Assembly (NCBI GenBank): GCA_900491605.1 | Contig: UESW01004379.1 | Span: 612,318-676,317 of the forward strand | Reading direction: 5' to 3' | Length of the DNA stretch: 64,000 bases | From: Calamus simplicifolius | Taxonomy: Eukaryota > Streptophyta > Magnoliopsida > Arecales > Arecaceae | Notes under the pieces: generated by a model | Seen by the model: only the letters and a program-made list of their open reading frames with translations | Database searches by the model: none | What the model was told of the DNA's origin: nothing | Shown here: in pieces, positions 45,957 through 57,542 of the stretch | Numbering within the stretch: position 1 is the stretch's first letter | How the letters are laid out: each line of letters opens with the position of its first letter | Made by a program: the position numbers and the translations under genes

Positions 45957-47297
45957 TTGAGTGCAAAACGTCTAGCATAAGGCTTGGAGTAATAACTAAT
46001 AAGCCATGGTCTCGTTGTAGCTAGGATTCGGTGGCAGGGTTGGTTTAATTCTTATTTGTCCCAATTTTGTGTCGTTGGATTTCTTTTATTTGGTGTTGGG
46101 TTTATGTGGTGGTAGGGCCTTCGTACGTGACATGCTGCTTTCTTTCCACAAAAAATCATACTCAAAATTCAAAGCGGCCACGGTTTCCTCACAACTTATC
46201 GTCCACGAATTGGTCTGCTGTGATCCCGGTGGCAAGAGATAATGTGAACCAGTCTTGAACGGAAGCAGTTATTTTTCTCTAGAGTTCAGCTAGGCTCCAA
46301 CTTCAATCGCACTTGTTCAAAGTCGTATTCACCCATTCAAAACCCTTAAGCTATCCATTTTACTTCTGAATTTCTTTTTAATTACGTTACCATCGCAAAC
46401 CGCCAGAACCGATAAATAAATATAGCCCTTGCCCTTGCTCTACTATTCTATTATAATGGTTTGCTTTATCTCTTCATCCTATTTTAATTATATAACGTAT
46501 CATTATATTAATTTTAAAATAAATGACTGATATTATTTAAATATTTTTTTTGTCATATAATGCTTGTCATCTGTTATTTCTTGCTGCAGCGTACAACTGC
46601 TCAAGGCATTCAATTTGATAATGATAATTGTGGAAGCTGTCAACAGTGCCCTAAAATTGGCCGGTTGACCCACTTTGTTTTTTTATTATTAAAAAAACCT
46701 AAAGATCCATTCTACTATTGAAAAAGTTTTATACATCGTCTCGATGCAGTATGATTTACATCAAACATGATGATTCATCTATGTGCAAATCTACGCATTA
46801 GTGATGCGGGACCCATGAATGAACCTTTCGGTACAGATCCATTATGAATGAATTATCGCACCAGTACAGATCATACTATACCAGAACGGTGTACAAGAAC
46901 TTTTTCTTTTGTTCTAACTACATAATCTCATGTGCATCCATTTTCTTTTGGAGTTTTTGGTTTCCTAAAACATGGTCCTTTTTTTTAGTTTTCATATATT
47001 TTTACCTCTATTCCTGTTCTCTCTCCCTCGTAAGGTGCCTATAGAGGGTTAAAAAGAATGAAAAAAAGGTAAAATTCTTTAATTATTTATGGCGAACGAG
47101 TTAAAAAAGAGACGCTGAGCCTCAACTCTTGTTAAAGTTATGAGATAATAAATAAGACAAGCATTTTAGAGCTAGATGTGAAATACTCATAAATTATTGC
47201 ATGATTTAAAATTTGAAGTTGATGTGCAAAGCAATAACTAAATATATGTTTCAGGAGCATAGACTCTTGAGAAAAGATGGTTAGCATTATTTATCTT
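45957..47297. other. Unassigned intergenic sequence
   Basis: No gene recognised. Ends in ATCTT (47293-47297), the left target repeat of the large Tat element. Confidence 0.45.
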
Positions 47298-47689
47298 TGT
47301 TAATGCCCGGTCACTTTGAGTTGGCGTTCTTGAGCATCATTTGTTACTCAAGGGAAGCACAAGGATCACTCCTTCGTCTCCAGAATCCTGCAAGAAGTTC
47401 GTAACTGAAGATTTCAGTTATAGGACCCTCCGACGCCTAAGTTAGCAACCAAGAATACAACGGTAGTTCTTGAGAAGAGAAAATATATGTGTAAGAAGTG
47501 GGTTGTTTCAGGCTCAAGGAAGAATCCCCTTTTCGTTTGCTCTTACCTCCCTTTTTATCGGCCTCTCCCTTTACTGAGGTCCTAATATCAGGACGAGTCA
47601 GCACTCTTACAGATAGAATTCAGAGCTGGTAGGATTGGATTCGCGTCCATTATACTGACGTCATTAATGTTTTTTCAAGAATAATCGGC

Positions 47690-48060
47690 TTTTAAGGCTC
47701 ATTTAGCCAGAGTCATTAAATTATATTGATGACTTTTTGGGCTTTAATGACTTTTTTGAGTCGAAGTGATTGATACTTTATGGCAGATAATCGCCTTTTG
47801 ATGCTTATTTAGCAGTCATTAAATTCTGCTAATGACTTTTTGGGCCTTTATGGCTTTTCTGACTCGAAGTGATTGATACTTTATGGCAGGTAATCGCCTT
47901 TTTATGCTTATTTAGCCAGAGTCATTAAATTCTGCTAAAGACTTTTTGGGCCTTAGTAGCTTTTCTTACTCGAAGTGATTGATACTTTATGGCAGATAAT
48001 CACCTTTTGATGCTTATTTAGCCAGAGTCATTAAATTCTGCTAATGACTTTTTGGACTAG
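47690..48060. repeat. Tandem repeat, about 106 bp units
   Basis: Three to four copies of a unit with GACTCGAAGTGATTGATAC, TTTATGGCAGGTAATCGCC and TTATTTAGCCAGAGTCATTA. The same array occurs in the 5' LTR at 59520-59885. Confidence 0.9.
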
Positions 48061-48151
48061 GATCCTTGGAGGATGATGTCAGAATTGACGTCATTTATCT
48101 TGTCAAATCTGTGAGGTTCTGAAAAAATGACCTTCGCCTTGGGACTGGTTA

Positions 48152-49145
48152 CCATCGAGGCCACCTAGGTCCAGCCCTAGGGCCGCCTAGGGCCGGTTAC
48201 TAATGAGGCCGCCTAGGACTAGCCCTGGGGCCGCCTAGGGCCGGGTACTATCGAGGCCACCTAGGATCAGTCCTGGGGCCGCCTAGGGGCCGAGTACTAT
48301 CGGGGCTGCCTAGGGCCAGCCCTAGGGCCGCCTAGGGGCCGATTAATATCGAGGCCACCTAGGACCAGCCCTGGGGCCGCCTAGGGGCCGAGTACTACCG
48401 AGGCCGCCTAGGACCAGCCCTGGGGTCGCCTAGGGGTCAAGTACTATTGAGGCCGCCTAGGACTAGCCCTGGGACCGCTTAGGGGCCGAGTACTATCGAG
48501 GTTACCTAGGACCAGCCCTGGGGCCGCCTAGGGGCCAGTTAATATCGAGGCCGCCTAGGACCAGCCCTGGGGCCGCCTAGGTGCTGAGTACTATCGGGGC
48601 TGCCAAGAACCAGCCCTGGGGCCACCTAGGGGCTGGGTACTGTCGAGGCCGCCTAGGACCAGTCCTGGGGTCGCCTAGGGGCCGGTTAATATCGAGGCCA
48701 CCTAGGACCAGCCCTGGGCCGCCTAGGGGCTGAGTACTATCGGGGCCGCCAAGGACCAGCCCCAGGGGCCGGATATTATCGAGGCCGCCTAGGATCAGCC
48801 CTGGGGCCGCCTAGGGGCTGGTTAATATCGAGGCCACCTAGGACCAGCCCTGGGGCCGCCTAGGGGCCGAGTACTATCAGGGCCATCTAGGACCAGCCTT
48901 GGGGCCATCTAGGGCCCGGTTAATATCGAGGCCGCCTAGGACAAGCCCTGGGGCCGCCTAGAGGCTAAGTACTATCGGGGCCACCTAGGATCAGCCTTGG
49001 GGCTGCCTAGGACCAGCCTTGGGGCCGCCTAGGGGCCGAGTACTATCGGGGCCGCCAAGGACCAGCCTTAGGGCCGCCCAGTGGCCGGTTACTATTGGGG
49101 CCGCCTAGGACTAGCCTTGGAGCTGCCTAGGGGCCGAGTACTATT
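48152..49145. repeat. Tandem array, about 48-50 bp units
   Basis: Roughly twenty units of the type GAGTACTATCGAGGCCGCC, TAGGACCAGCCCTGGGGCCG, CCTAGGGGCC. It fills U3. Copies differ by substitutions and short deletions. Matching array in the 5' LTR at 59965-60501 and 62547-62712. Confidence 0.93.
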
Positions 49146-49173
49146 TACCACGTGGCTTTTACTAGCTACATCA

Positions 49174-49664
49174 TATGCCCCTCTGCTCCTAAGTCTTGGC
49201 CCTTTCGTGCGCAGCACTTGCTAAGAGAAAGGAGCATGAAAAATTCTCATATAATTAGGTTTATCACACCATGCCCTGTTAATGGTGGGCGTGCGCTTCT
49301 AGAGAGATTAAGTCTTCTTAAGAATTCTTTTGTTATTTAAAAGAAATGCCTCGTAATTGATAGAAAAAGAAAGGTTACGTGACTGAATTACTTTGGTGGC
49401 TCCTTTTCATTGGGGGAAGCATCTCCCACTTATGGCCAGTGACACTTGGGTCATGATTTGGCGTTCACTGCTTTGCTCTTCATGATGGGCGAGGTCTTCG
49501 AAATCTGAAGAATTAATATCATCCCGCCCACCCCTTTTGTCTTCTAGCATCTCTACGCCCCTTTTGCTTCTTGTCCCTTCTCTGAGCACTGAGCTTCCTT
49601 TTGCTTCTGTTCTTCTACTCCGAGGTTAGTTTCTTGGTTTTCCTTGCGTATTCCTCTCTTTTTG
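49174..49664 (+). other. Leader of the antisense ORF / spacer by the 3' LTR
   Basis: Holds no frame of note. On the plus strand it should contain the promoter and 5' leader of the antisense ORF that starts at 49665. No clear TATA box seen. Confidence 0.4.
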
Positions 49665-50523
49665 ATGGATCCCTAAACCGATAGGAAGGGCAAGAAGCCT
49701 TTAGTTGAACCATCTAGGAAAGAAATTCTTGAGGCCCACCGCCGTGCTCCCGGTGGTATCACTATTCCTGATCGTCCTGAGGCCATTAATCCATCCTCAG
49801 GCGAGGTTCCCCCCCAGTGGCTAGGGCCCCCTCTCCGACCCCTAGGGTTTCACCTCTACCATCCCGTTCGGTATCTCCCTCTAGATCCACCACCGCGGGC
49901 CCAGGGGGATATGTTCCATCCTGAAATACCAGGATATAAGGAGGATTAGGGTTCGGTATAATGTTCCTGACAACGTCTATCTGTCTTCCCTTTGGAACGG
50001 TGATAAGGTGACCTATGGCCGAGGAGGGGGAGTCACATTTTATGAGGAATTTCTTAGGAGTGGGCTCCGCCTTCCTCTCCACCCCTTCTTTTTAAATCTT
50101 TTAGATAGGTATAGCCTAGTCCCTACGCAATTGACCCCAAATTCCATCAGAATTATATATGCATTCATAGTTTTTTGTCATTTTCATGGTGCCCCCGCCC
50201 GGGTCTCTCTCTTCCGAGCTTCGTACAAACTTAGAAACTCCTTGAAGAGCAGATGGTGGAGTTTTGCTTCCCACCCCAAGAGGGTCTTTAAGCTAGAGTT
50301 GCCCTCGAAGATCAAAGAGTGGAAGTCACGTTTCTTTATTGTTCATAGTGAGGGGGTGAAGATGTCTTGGAGTTTTCCTGACACTAGTCCCAATAAAAAT
50401 TCAACCATAAAGGAAAGGGACCGAGACTCCTGTCCTCCATCGTCCCTCCCTGAGCAGAGTTGCTGTCGGAGGGCAACCTTCGTGAGGCCTTAGTGGCGTC
50501 GGGGGCACCCTCACCGAGATCCA
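49665..50523 (+). pseudogene. Antisense ORF exon 1, Transposase_28-like domain
   Basis: Runs opposite to gag-pol. ATG 49665 is followed by a stop at the fourth codon (49674), then TDRKGKKPLVEPSRKEILEA. After frameshifts the domain reads TYGRGGGVTFYEEFLRSGLR, LPLHPFFLNLLDRYSLVPTQ, LTPNSIRIIYAFIVFCHFHG and EWKSRFFIVHSEG. This matches the domain called putative gypsy-type transposon (Transposase_28) found in plant Tat antisense ORFs. The exon ends at TCCA followed by GTGAGC (50524). Role in the element is unknown. Confidence 0.75.
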
Positions 50524-50703
50524 GTGAGCGCTACCTTCCTCGGCCATTGGCCGCAATTCCTCGTCCTTTCTTTTATTCTTCGTCTATTTATTATGTACAT
50601 ATATTTGTACATACACCCTCGCTTGTTCATGGTTTCTTGTCGTGTTTGTGTTTGTTTTATTATTTTTGCTTTTGTCTCTTGACTCTATGTTTTTATGGTG
50701 CAG

Positions 50704-51285
50704 AGATGAGGTTTTCTACAGATTTTTTATTGAAGGTCCTTAAGAAGAAGAGGAAAGCTGCTGGAGGTCCGGCAAAGGCGGCGCCCAAGAGGCCGAAACA
50801 GGCAAAGCGGCCGAAACGGGCAAAGCGGCCGCCCCCCTCCCCCGAGGTCACATTGGCAGGGGAAGTGAGAGAGAGAGAGAGATCCCTCTGCCGAAGAGCT
50901 AGTAACAGAGGTTCCTTCGGCCGGGATTCAAGAGGAGACGCCAATGGGAGTCCCTCTGGCCGAGATTCGAGAGGAGCCGGCGAGGAAGAGATCTCCGTTA
51001 CCCACCGAAGATGAGGGCGAGATCCCACAGGAAGAGAGGGTGATGACACCTCCAGTTCAGGAAGCCGGCGAGGATCATCCCTCAGATGTTCATATGCCCC
51101 AGGAGGGGGTGGAGGTGCCCTCCAACGAGGGTCTTTCGAGTCGACCGTCTGGGGTTAATGCAATTCACCGGGGTTGCCTAGCCGAGCGTCTGCTTAGCCA
51201 CTCGACTCTGCCCAATCTCTAAGCCGAGCTTCGATGCCAGCCGTTGGAGAAATCCCTTGACACTTTCTTCACTGCCATCCTCCAG
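50704..51285 (+). pseudogene. Antisense ORF exon 2
   Basis: Begins after TGGTGCAG (acceptor at 50703). Joined to exon 1 the frame continues as S-K-M-R-F-S-T-D-F-L-L-K-V-L-K-K-K-R-K, phase kept. It contains a basic patch of KRPKQAKRPKRAKRP type, which could be a nuclear localisation signal, then an acidic/proline region. A frameshift lies at a GA repeat near 50869-50881, and a stop at about 51220. It ends CTCCAG followed by GTAAAT at 51286. Confidence 0.7.
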
Positions 51286-51388
51286 GTAAATATAAGGGAT
51301 TCCTAGCTCCCTCTTTCTTTGTGTTAATTATAATTGGTCTCTCACCCTCTAGTGTGTATAGGCATCTAACAGTGCATTCGTTCTTCAG

Positions 51389-52120
51389 GATGCTTGCATC
51401 GGAGGTTCGGGCAACCAGAAGCAGGGCTTACTTGAGTTAGACGCTCTCAAGGCTCAGGTGGATGAGCTGACCCAGGAGTTGTTTGAGGTCAAAGCTCGGG
51501 ATCTTGTAGTGTCCGGCGTGCTAAGGGCCACCGAAGAAGAGGGTCGGGCTCTTAAGGCCCAAGCTGAAGAAGTTGAGAGGAAGGCTCGAGTGGTCGATGC
51601 CAAGCTGGCCGAAGCCATGTCGAGGCTGGGGCCAATCGAAGAAAAGTTGAAGAGTGCTCATCTTAGGGCAACTCAGGCCGAGGAGAGAGTAGCCGCGATA
51701 GAAGATAGGGCCGAGTTACTTGAGTTTGAGGCCCGAGCTACGGAGGACAGATTGGCCAACGCCGAAGAGTGGCTGAGTTCCATTGAGGAGAAGCTGGCCT
51801 CCACTGAAGAGGAGGTTAGAGAAACTTTGGCCAAACTGATCGTCACCGAGGTTCAGGCCAAGGAGAGTGTAATGGCTGCTCAAGCTGAAGCCATAATCAG
51901 GGTCGGCACTGCCGACCAGTAGGCCCAAAGTGCTATGGAGGCTTACAAGGGCTCTGCCAAATTCGTGGCTGAGTGTAGCGAAGCGGCCGTTGACACTTTC
52001 GTCAAAGGCTTCAAGAAGTGTAAAGAGAAGATTCTTCAAGTTCACCAGCTAGATAACCTCGATGATATCCAGCCTGTGGATGAGGATGTGGAGGACGAGT
52101 CAGGGTCTTCCGAGCCTTGA
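51389..52120 (+). pseudogene. Antisense ORF exon 3, coiled coil
   Basis: Starts after TTCTTCAG (51388); the frame passes unchanged over the intron (TFFTAILQ then DACIGGSG). It encodes a long heptad-rich coiled coil (LKAQVDELTQELFEVKARDL; AEEVERKARVVDAKLAEAM; ATQAEERVAAIEDRAELLEF) of about 150 residues. One TAG at 51920 interrupts, then AYKGSAKFVAECSEAAVDTF follows and an acidic tail ending GSSEP at TGA 52118. The N-terminal domain plus C-terminal coiled coil is the known layout of these ORFs. Confidence 0.8.
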
Positions 52121-52371
52121 TTTTGTCTCTCTTTTGTTCTTTTTATATTTTGTAGTGTGGCCAAAATTGACCTTATGTATGACAGCATATCAATAGCAAA
52201 ATCTTTTTTGATAATTTTTGTGTGTTGTTTTGATTTTTATACTAATCCTGTCAGCAATTTTTCAACCTTCTAGGCAATCGTGCTCCGACGTTTGGCAAAA
52301 CATCCCTATTCCCTCGGGCATGTGTGATAATCTGTTATCCTAGCTTGTTCGAAATATGAGAATTAAACGGG
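52121..52371 (+). other. 3' flank of the antisense ORF
   Basis: AT-rich, with TTTTTATATTTTGTAGTGTG soon after the stop. Likely 3' UTR of the antisense transcript; no clear AATAAA seen. Confidence 0.4.
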
Positions 52372-53697
52372 GACTTTCCACGCCGACCCGGGAGTTGAAC
52401 TCGGGGTCGCCTAGAATTCAAGGCTTGAATCGCCAGCAGTTTCTCGCGTCGGTCTGAGGTGACTATGCCTTTTGGGTCATCGAGGTTCTTTTGAAAACTA
52501 TCACGGGGGTTTCTCACACTAGCCTGGAAGTTTGACTCAGGCTGCCTAGAACACAAGACTTGAACCTCCAGAGGTTTCTCACGCCGATCTAGGATGTCTG
52601 TGCCTTTTGGGAAGCCGAGGTCCTTTTGAAAACTACCACGGGGGTTTCTCGCGCTGGCCCGAGAGTTCAACTCGGTGCCGCATAGAACATAAGACTTGAA
52701 CCTTCGGAGGTTTCTCACGCCGGTCCGGGGTGTCTGTGCCTTTTGGGCCGCCGAGGTTCTTTTGAAAACTGCCATAGAGGTTTCTTGCACCAGCCTGGGA
52801 GTTTGACTTGGGGCCGCCTAGAACACAAGACTTGAACCTCCGAGGTTTCTCACGCCGGTCTGGGGTGTTGTGCCTTTTGGGCCACCGAGGTCCTTTTGAA
52901 AACTGCCACGAGGGTTTCTCGCACCGGCCCTGGAGTTTGACTCCGGGCCGCCTAGAACACAAGACTTGAACCTCCGGAGGTTTCTCGCACCGGTCGGGGT
53001 GTCTGTGCCTTTTGGGCCGCTGAGATCCTTTTGAAAACTACCACGGGGGTTTCTCACGCCGGCCTGGGAGTTTGACTCGGAGCTGCCTAGAACACAAGAC
53101 TTGAACCTTTGAAGGTTTTTCGCGCCGGTCCGGGGTGTGCCTTTTAGTGAGGTCCTTTTGTGTCACGGGAGTTTCTCGCGCTGGCCCGGGAGTTTGACTC
53201 GGGGCCGCCTAGAACACAAGACTTGAACCTCCGAAGGTTTCTCGAGCCGGTCTGGGGTGTCTGTGCCTTTTGGGCCGCCGAGGTCCTTTTGAAAACTGCC
53301 ACGGGGGTTTCTTACGCCGGCCTGGGAGTTTGATAAGGGGCCATCTAGAACACAAGACTTGAACCTCCGGAAGTTTCTCGCGCCGATCCAGGGTGTTTGT
53401 GCCTTTTGGGCTACGAGGTCCTTTTGAAAACTGCCACGGGGGTTTCTCGTGCCAGCCCAGGAGTTTGACTTGGGGCCACCTAGAACACAAGACTTGAACC
53501 TCCGGAGGTTCTTGTGCCGGTCCGAGGTGTCTGTGCCTTTTGAGCCGCTGTGGTCCTTTTGAAAACTGCCATGGGGTTTCTCGCTGGCCCGGAGTTTGAC
53601 TCGGGGCCGCCTAGAACACAAGACTTGAACCTCCGAGGTTTCTCATGCCGGTCCGGAGTGTCTGTGCCTTTTGGGCCACCGAGGTCCTTACTTTAGA
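52372..53697. repeat. Tandem array, about 137 bp units
   Basis: About ten units each containing GGTTTCTCGCGCCGG, GGGAGTTTGACTCGGGGCCG, CCTAGAACACAAGACTTGAA and GTGCCTTTTGGGCCGCCGAG. The array separates integrase from the antisense ORF. Long minus frames across it are products of the repeat. Confidence 0.93.
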
Positions 53698-53869
53698 TCG
53701 AACAATAAAATTTGAAAACTATTTTTTCTATAATCATTTGCTTAGTACATTTATCACTTGTAGTATCGACAGAGATTACCGGCATTCCAAGTGTGTGGAA
53801 TTGGCTGTCCATCCATCCCTTTTAGTTTGTAGGCTCCTTGTGAAAGCGCCTTCATGACTCGATACGATC

Positions 53870-54996
53870 TTTTCCAGTTTGGCGACAGCTTGCCTCCTTA
53901 GGTTGGTTTGAACACCTCAGCTTTTCTAAGAATCAGGTCTCCGGAACGAAATGTCTTGGGGCAGACCCGAGCATTGTAATATTTCTCGGCCCGCTGGTGG
54001 AAGGTGGCCATCCTAAGCTACGCAAGGTCTCGGTTTCATCGATGAAGTCCAGATTAGCCCTCAACTGATCAGGGTTATCATCATCTTTTTACATTTCTAC
54101 TCGGTGCTAGGAAGGCCGATCTCCACTGGGATGACCACCTCGGATCCGAAGATGAGGCTGAAGGGAGTCTCTCCCGTAGGGGCTCTGAGAGTTGTGTGAT
54201 ATGCCCATAATACACTTGGAAGCTCCTCCACCCATCTGCCCTTAGATTCGTCCAACCAGATTCGAAGTTCTCGAAGGATAGTGCGGTTCATAACTTCCGC
54301 CTCTCCATTAGATTGGGGGTGCCCGACAGAAGTAAACCTGTGGCAAATGCCTAACTCGGCACAAAAAGCCTTGAATGCTGAATTGTCAAACTGGCGACCA
54401 TTATCGGTAATCACGGTATGGGGCAAGCCAAACCGGCAAATGATGGATTTCCAAAAGAATATCCTTGCTTAGCTTTAGTGATTTTAGCTAACGCCTTGAC
54501 CTTAACCCATTTAGTAAAATAATCAATAGCTACTAACAAAAACTTTCGCTGTCCTACAGCTGGGGAAAAGGCCCGAGTATGTCCATTCCCCACTTAGCAA
54601 AGGGCCAGGGGGCGAGAGTGGACTTAACTACGAGGCCGGCTGTCGCTGGATATTCGAGTGCCGTTGACAGCTATCGCACTTTCGAGCCAACTCGGCGGCA
54701 TCCTGGCGCATCATAAGCCAGTAATACCCTTGGCGGAGAGCCTTGTATGCTAGAGACTTGCCCCCCACATGACTCCCAGATATACCTTCATGGATTTCTC
54801 TAAGAACATAATCAGCATCCGTCGGGCCTATGCACTTGAGAAGAGGATGAGAGAAAGACTTCCTGTATAGGCAACCATCTAACAACACAAACTTGGTTGA
54901 CATTCTCTTGAGCAGCCTAGCTTCTGCAAGGTCGGTGGGGAAAGAACCATCAGTAAGGTAATGAGTATAAGCATCCATCCAAGTCGGCCTCTGCAT
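53870..54996 (-). pseudogene. Gypsy/Tat integrase
   Basis: The minus strand has the zinc-binding part HEGISGSHVGGKSLAYKALR then LARKCDSCQRH (H-H-C-C), the core with ATDYFTKW-like VAIDYFTKWVKVKALA, then VITDNGRQFDNSAFKAFCAE and GHPQSNGEAEVMNRTILREL with the catalytic D and E, and WAYHTTLRAPTGETPFSLIF. Frameshifts near 54600 and 54420 split it. Integrase inserts the cDNA into chromatin. No chromodomain follows, consistent with Tat rather than chromoviruses. Confidence 0.92.
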
Positions 54997-55099
54997 GATT
55001 GGTACAACTTCCTCTGTGGAATCGATACTTGGGCTCTCCAGATGCTCGACTTCCGCCGAAGTGGCCAGCTTTGATAATGCATCGGCTCTAGCATTCTCC

Positions 55100-55570
55100 C
55101 TCCCTGGGAATATAACTGATGATGAAGTAATCCAGTGAGGAGATCAACATCTTAACTTTACTCAGATATCGGAACATAGTAGGGTCACGAGCCTCGAATT
55201 CCCCAATGATGTGTCCGAAAACGAGCTGGGAATCGGTGAAGGCTCAAGGTGCTTTACCCCGAGCTCTCGAGCAAGCTTGATTCCAGCCAATAGGGCCTCA
55301 TACTCAGCTTGATTATTGGTAGTTTTAAGAGGAAACGAAGGGCGTACCCAGAGGCCATTCCCTCTGGACTCGCCAAGATGAGGCCTGCCCCGCTCCCCTG
55401 GGAATTGGAGGCACCGTCAACATGGAGAATCCAGGCCTCTGCGAAATCCTCCTTAGCTACTGGGCACTTGTCAGGGCATCGTTGTCCTGCTTGTCAGTCC
55501 AGGTGCATTCTACTAAGAAATCTGCCAGCACTTGGATTTAAGGGCAGATTAAGCCTGAAATGAAAGGTCG
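55100..55570 (-). pseudogene. Gypsy/Tat RNase H region
   Basis: The minus strand shows VLADFLVECTW, then NNQAEYEALLAGIKLARELG (about 55250-55310) and an SQLVFGHIIGEFEARDPTM-like stretch, all conserved in Tat RNase H. Several frames are needed. The domain degrades the RNA strand during reverse transcription. Confidence 0.8.
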
Positions 55571-55798
55571 AACTCTTCCAGCTTAACGGCCCATTTTGTT
55601 AGACAACCTAAGGTGTCGGGTCGAGCCAAAATAGATCTGAGAGGCTGGTCCGTAAGCACCGCTATCGGGTGTGCCTGGAAATATGGTCAGAGGCATTGAG
55701 CAGAAACAACCAACAAAAAGATAATCTTCTCCATTCAGGAATATCAGACCTTTGCATCATGAAGCACCTTGCTAGTGTAGTAAATAGGCTTTTGCACC

Positions 55799-56950
55799 CT
55801 ATCTTGGTCGAGCCGGACCAGAACGGAGCTGACCGCCTCTGGGGTAGCGGCTAGATAGAAAGAGCTTCTCTCCCTCCTCAGGCTTCGATAGTAACGGTGG
55901 TGTAGACAAGAACTCTTTTAATTCTTCAAAGGCTCTTTGACAATTGTCTGTCCACTTGAAATCGTCAACTTTGCGCAGGGCTTTAAAAAAGAGTAAGCAC
56001 CTCTCCACCGATCTAGATAGGAATCGGCTCAGAGCAGCTATTCTTTCAGTGAGCGCTGTACTTCCTTCTTATTGGCTGGCCGCTGCATACTGAGAATAGC
56101 CTGGATCTTTTTTGGATTTGCCTCAATTCTCCGCTGGGTTACTAAGAAACCCAAAAATTTTTCTGCAGTAACACAAAAGGCGCACTTATGGGGATTAAGC
56201 TTGATCTGATGACTTCGGAGATTGTCAAATGTTTCTTCCAAGTCAGCGACGTGGTTGGCGATGCAGTGCTCTTAGTCAACATGTTATCCACGTACACCTT
56301 CATGTTACGCCCGATCTGATCCTTGAAGACCTTATTCATCAACCTCTGCAAGTGGTTCCAACGTTCTTCAATCCGAAGGGCATTACTTTGTAATAGTAAA
56401 TACCTTTCTCCATAATAAAAGAAGTGTTTTCTTCATCCGCTGGGTCCATCTTTATTTGGTTATACCCGAGAAGGCATCCATGAAACTTAGGAGCTCATGG
56501 CCAGAGATGGAGTCCACCAGCTGATCAATCCATGGCAGAGGGAAACTGTCTGTAGGACACGCCTTGTTAAGATCAGTAAAGTCGATGCAGATTCGCCAAC
56601 TTCAACTTGCCTTCAGACCATAACCACATTTGCCAACCAACTCGGGTACTGAGCCTCTCGAATGTGGCCGCAGTTAATAATTTATTGACTTCTTCATCTA
56701 TAGCCCTTTGCCACTCAGGGGAAGCTTCTCTTCTTTTGGTGAATGGGTCGACAATTAGCATTAATGTTGAGTTTGTGAGTCATCACCTCCGAAGGAATGC
56801 CAGGCATGTCCGAAGCGGACCATGCGAAAATATCTGAGTTAGCCCGTAGGAAGGCAAGGAGTTCATTTTTCATCTCCAAAGGAAGAAGTTCCTGATTTGT
56901 ACAGTTTTTGCAGGGTCATCCCCAGTGGGTAAGATAGCAGACGTTCAGTT
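55799..56950 (-). pseudogene. Gypsy/Tat reverse transcriptase with YVDN
   Basis: The minus strand carries REASPEWQRAIDEEVNKLL, the FMDAFSGY-like region near 56480, KVFKDQIGRNMKVYVDNMLT (56300-56345) and FLGFLVTQRRIEANPKKIQA. The active-site motif, normally YVDD, reads YVDN, so the second catalytic aspartate is asparagine. With many frameshifts the enzyme is certainly dead. Confidence 0.9.
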
Positions 56951-57020
56951 GATTCTCCTCTTCTTTCAGACTCCCTGGGGTCAAACAGTGCCGGAGTAGC
57001 GGGAGCCACCATCTCCTGGG

Positions 57021-57422
57021 CTAGGGGCCAGGTGATAGCATAACTGTGAGGTTATGCTCCCCGTGTATCTCTCCGACTCCTTGATCAGTAGGGAACCTCA
57101 CCAGCCGATGCCTAGTGGATATGACTGCATCCAGAGGTTCAAGCCTGGTCGATCGAGGATGGCATTGTAGGCCAATGACACTCGGGCCACTAGGAACCTC
57201 ATTAGGACTGTTCTTTGATAGATGGCGATCCTGCTGTGACTGGTAAGGTAATCTCGCCCTCCACTTTGACAGAATCTCTTTGAAGCCGATGAGGGGTGTG
57301 GCCACAGGTAATAAAGAATCAGGGGATAGACCCATACAAACAAAGGCGTCATAAGTAAGTATGTCTGCTGAGCTTCCATTATCTACAAGTATTCTTTTTA
57401 CAGGATGCTTAGCGATCGTCAT
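57021..57422 (-). pseudogene. Gypsy/Tat aspartic protease
   Basis: The frame MTIAKHPVKRILVDNGSSAD then ILTYDAFVCMGL contains the active site D-N-G (usually D-S/T-G) and a further LIGF segment. A frameshift near 57270 breaks the C-terminal part. Confidence 0.85.
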
Positions 57423-57542
57423 GGAGACGATTACGCTATCATCGTTCGAATGGCCCCTTCCCCCTAACTCCCTTTCAAAATAGGGATTTACATCTTCTAT
57501 CCCCTCATCTCCCCTTTATCTTTTGGTGGATGAAGCCACCCC

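Larger units (their letters stand above)
47298..49173 (-). repeat. 3' LTR of the large Tat element
   Basis: From TGTTAATGCCCGGTCAC to GCTACATCA. It contains GACCCTCCGACGCC (R/U5 side), a repeat of about 106 bp (47690-48060) and a long GC-rich array (48152-49145). Its outer end ACGTGGCTTTTACTAG is shared with the 5' LTR at 62722. Confidence 0.93.

Noticed and set aside
52335..53621. Minus-strand repeat proteins
   Set aside because: Shadows of the 137 bp array; frames switch between units.
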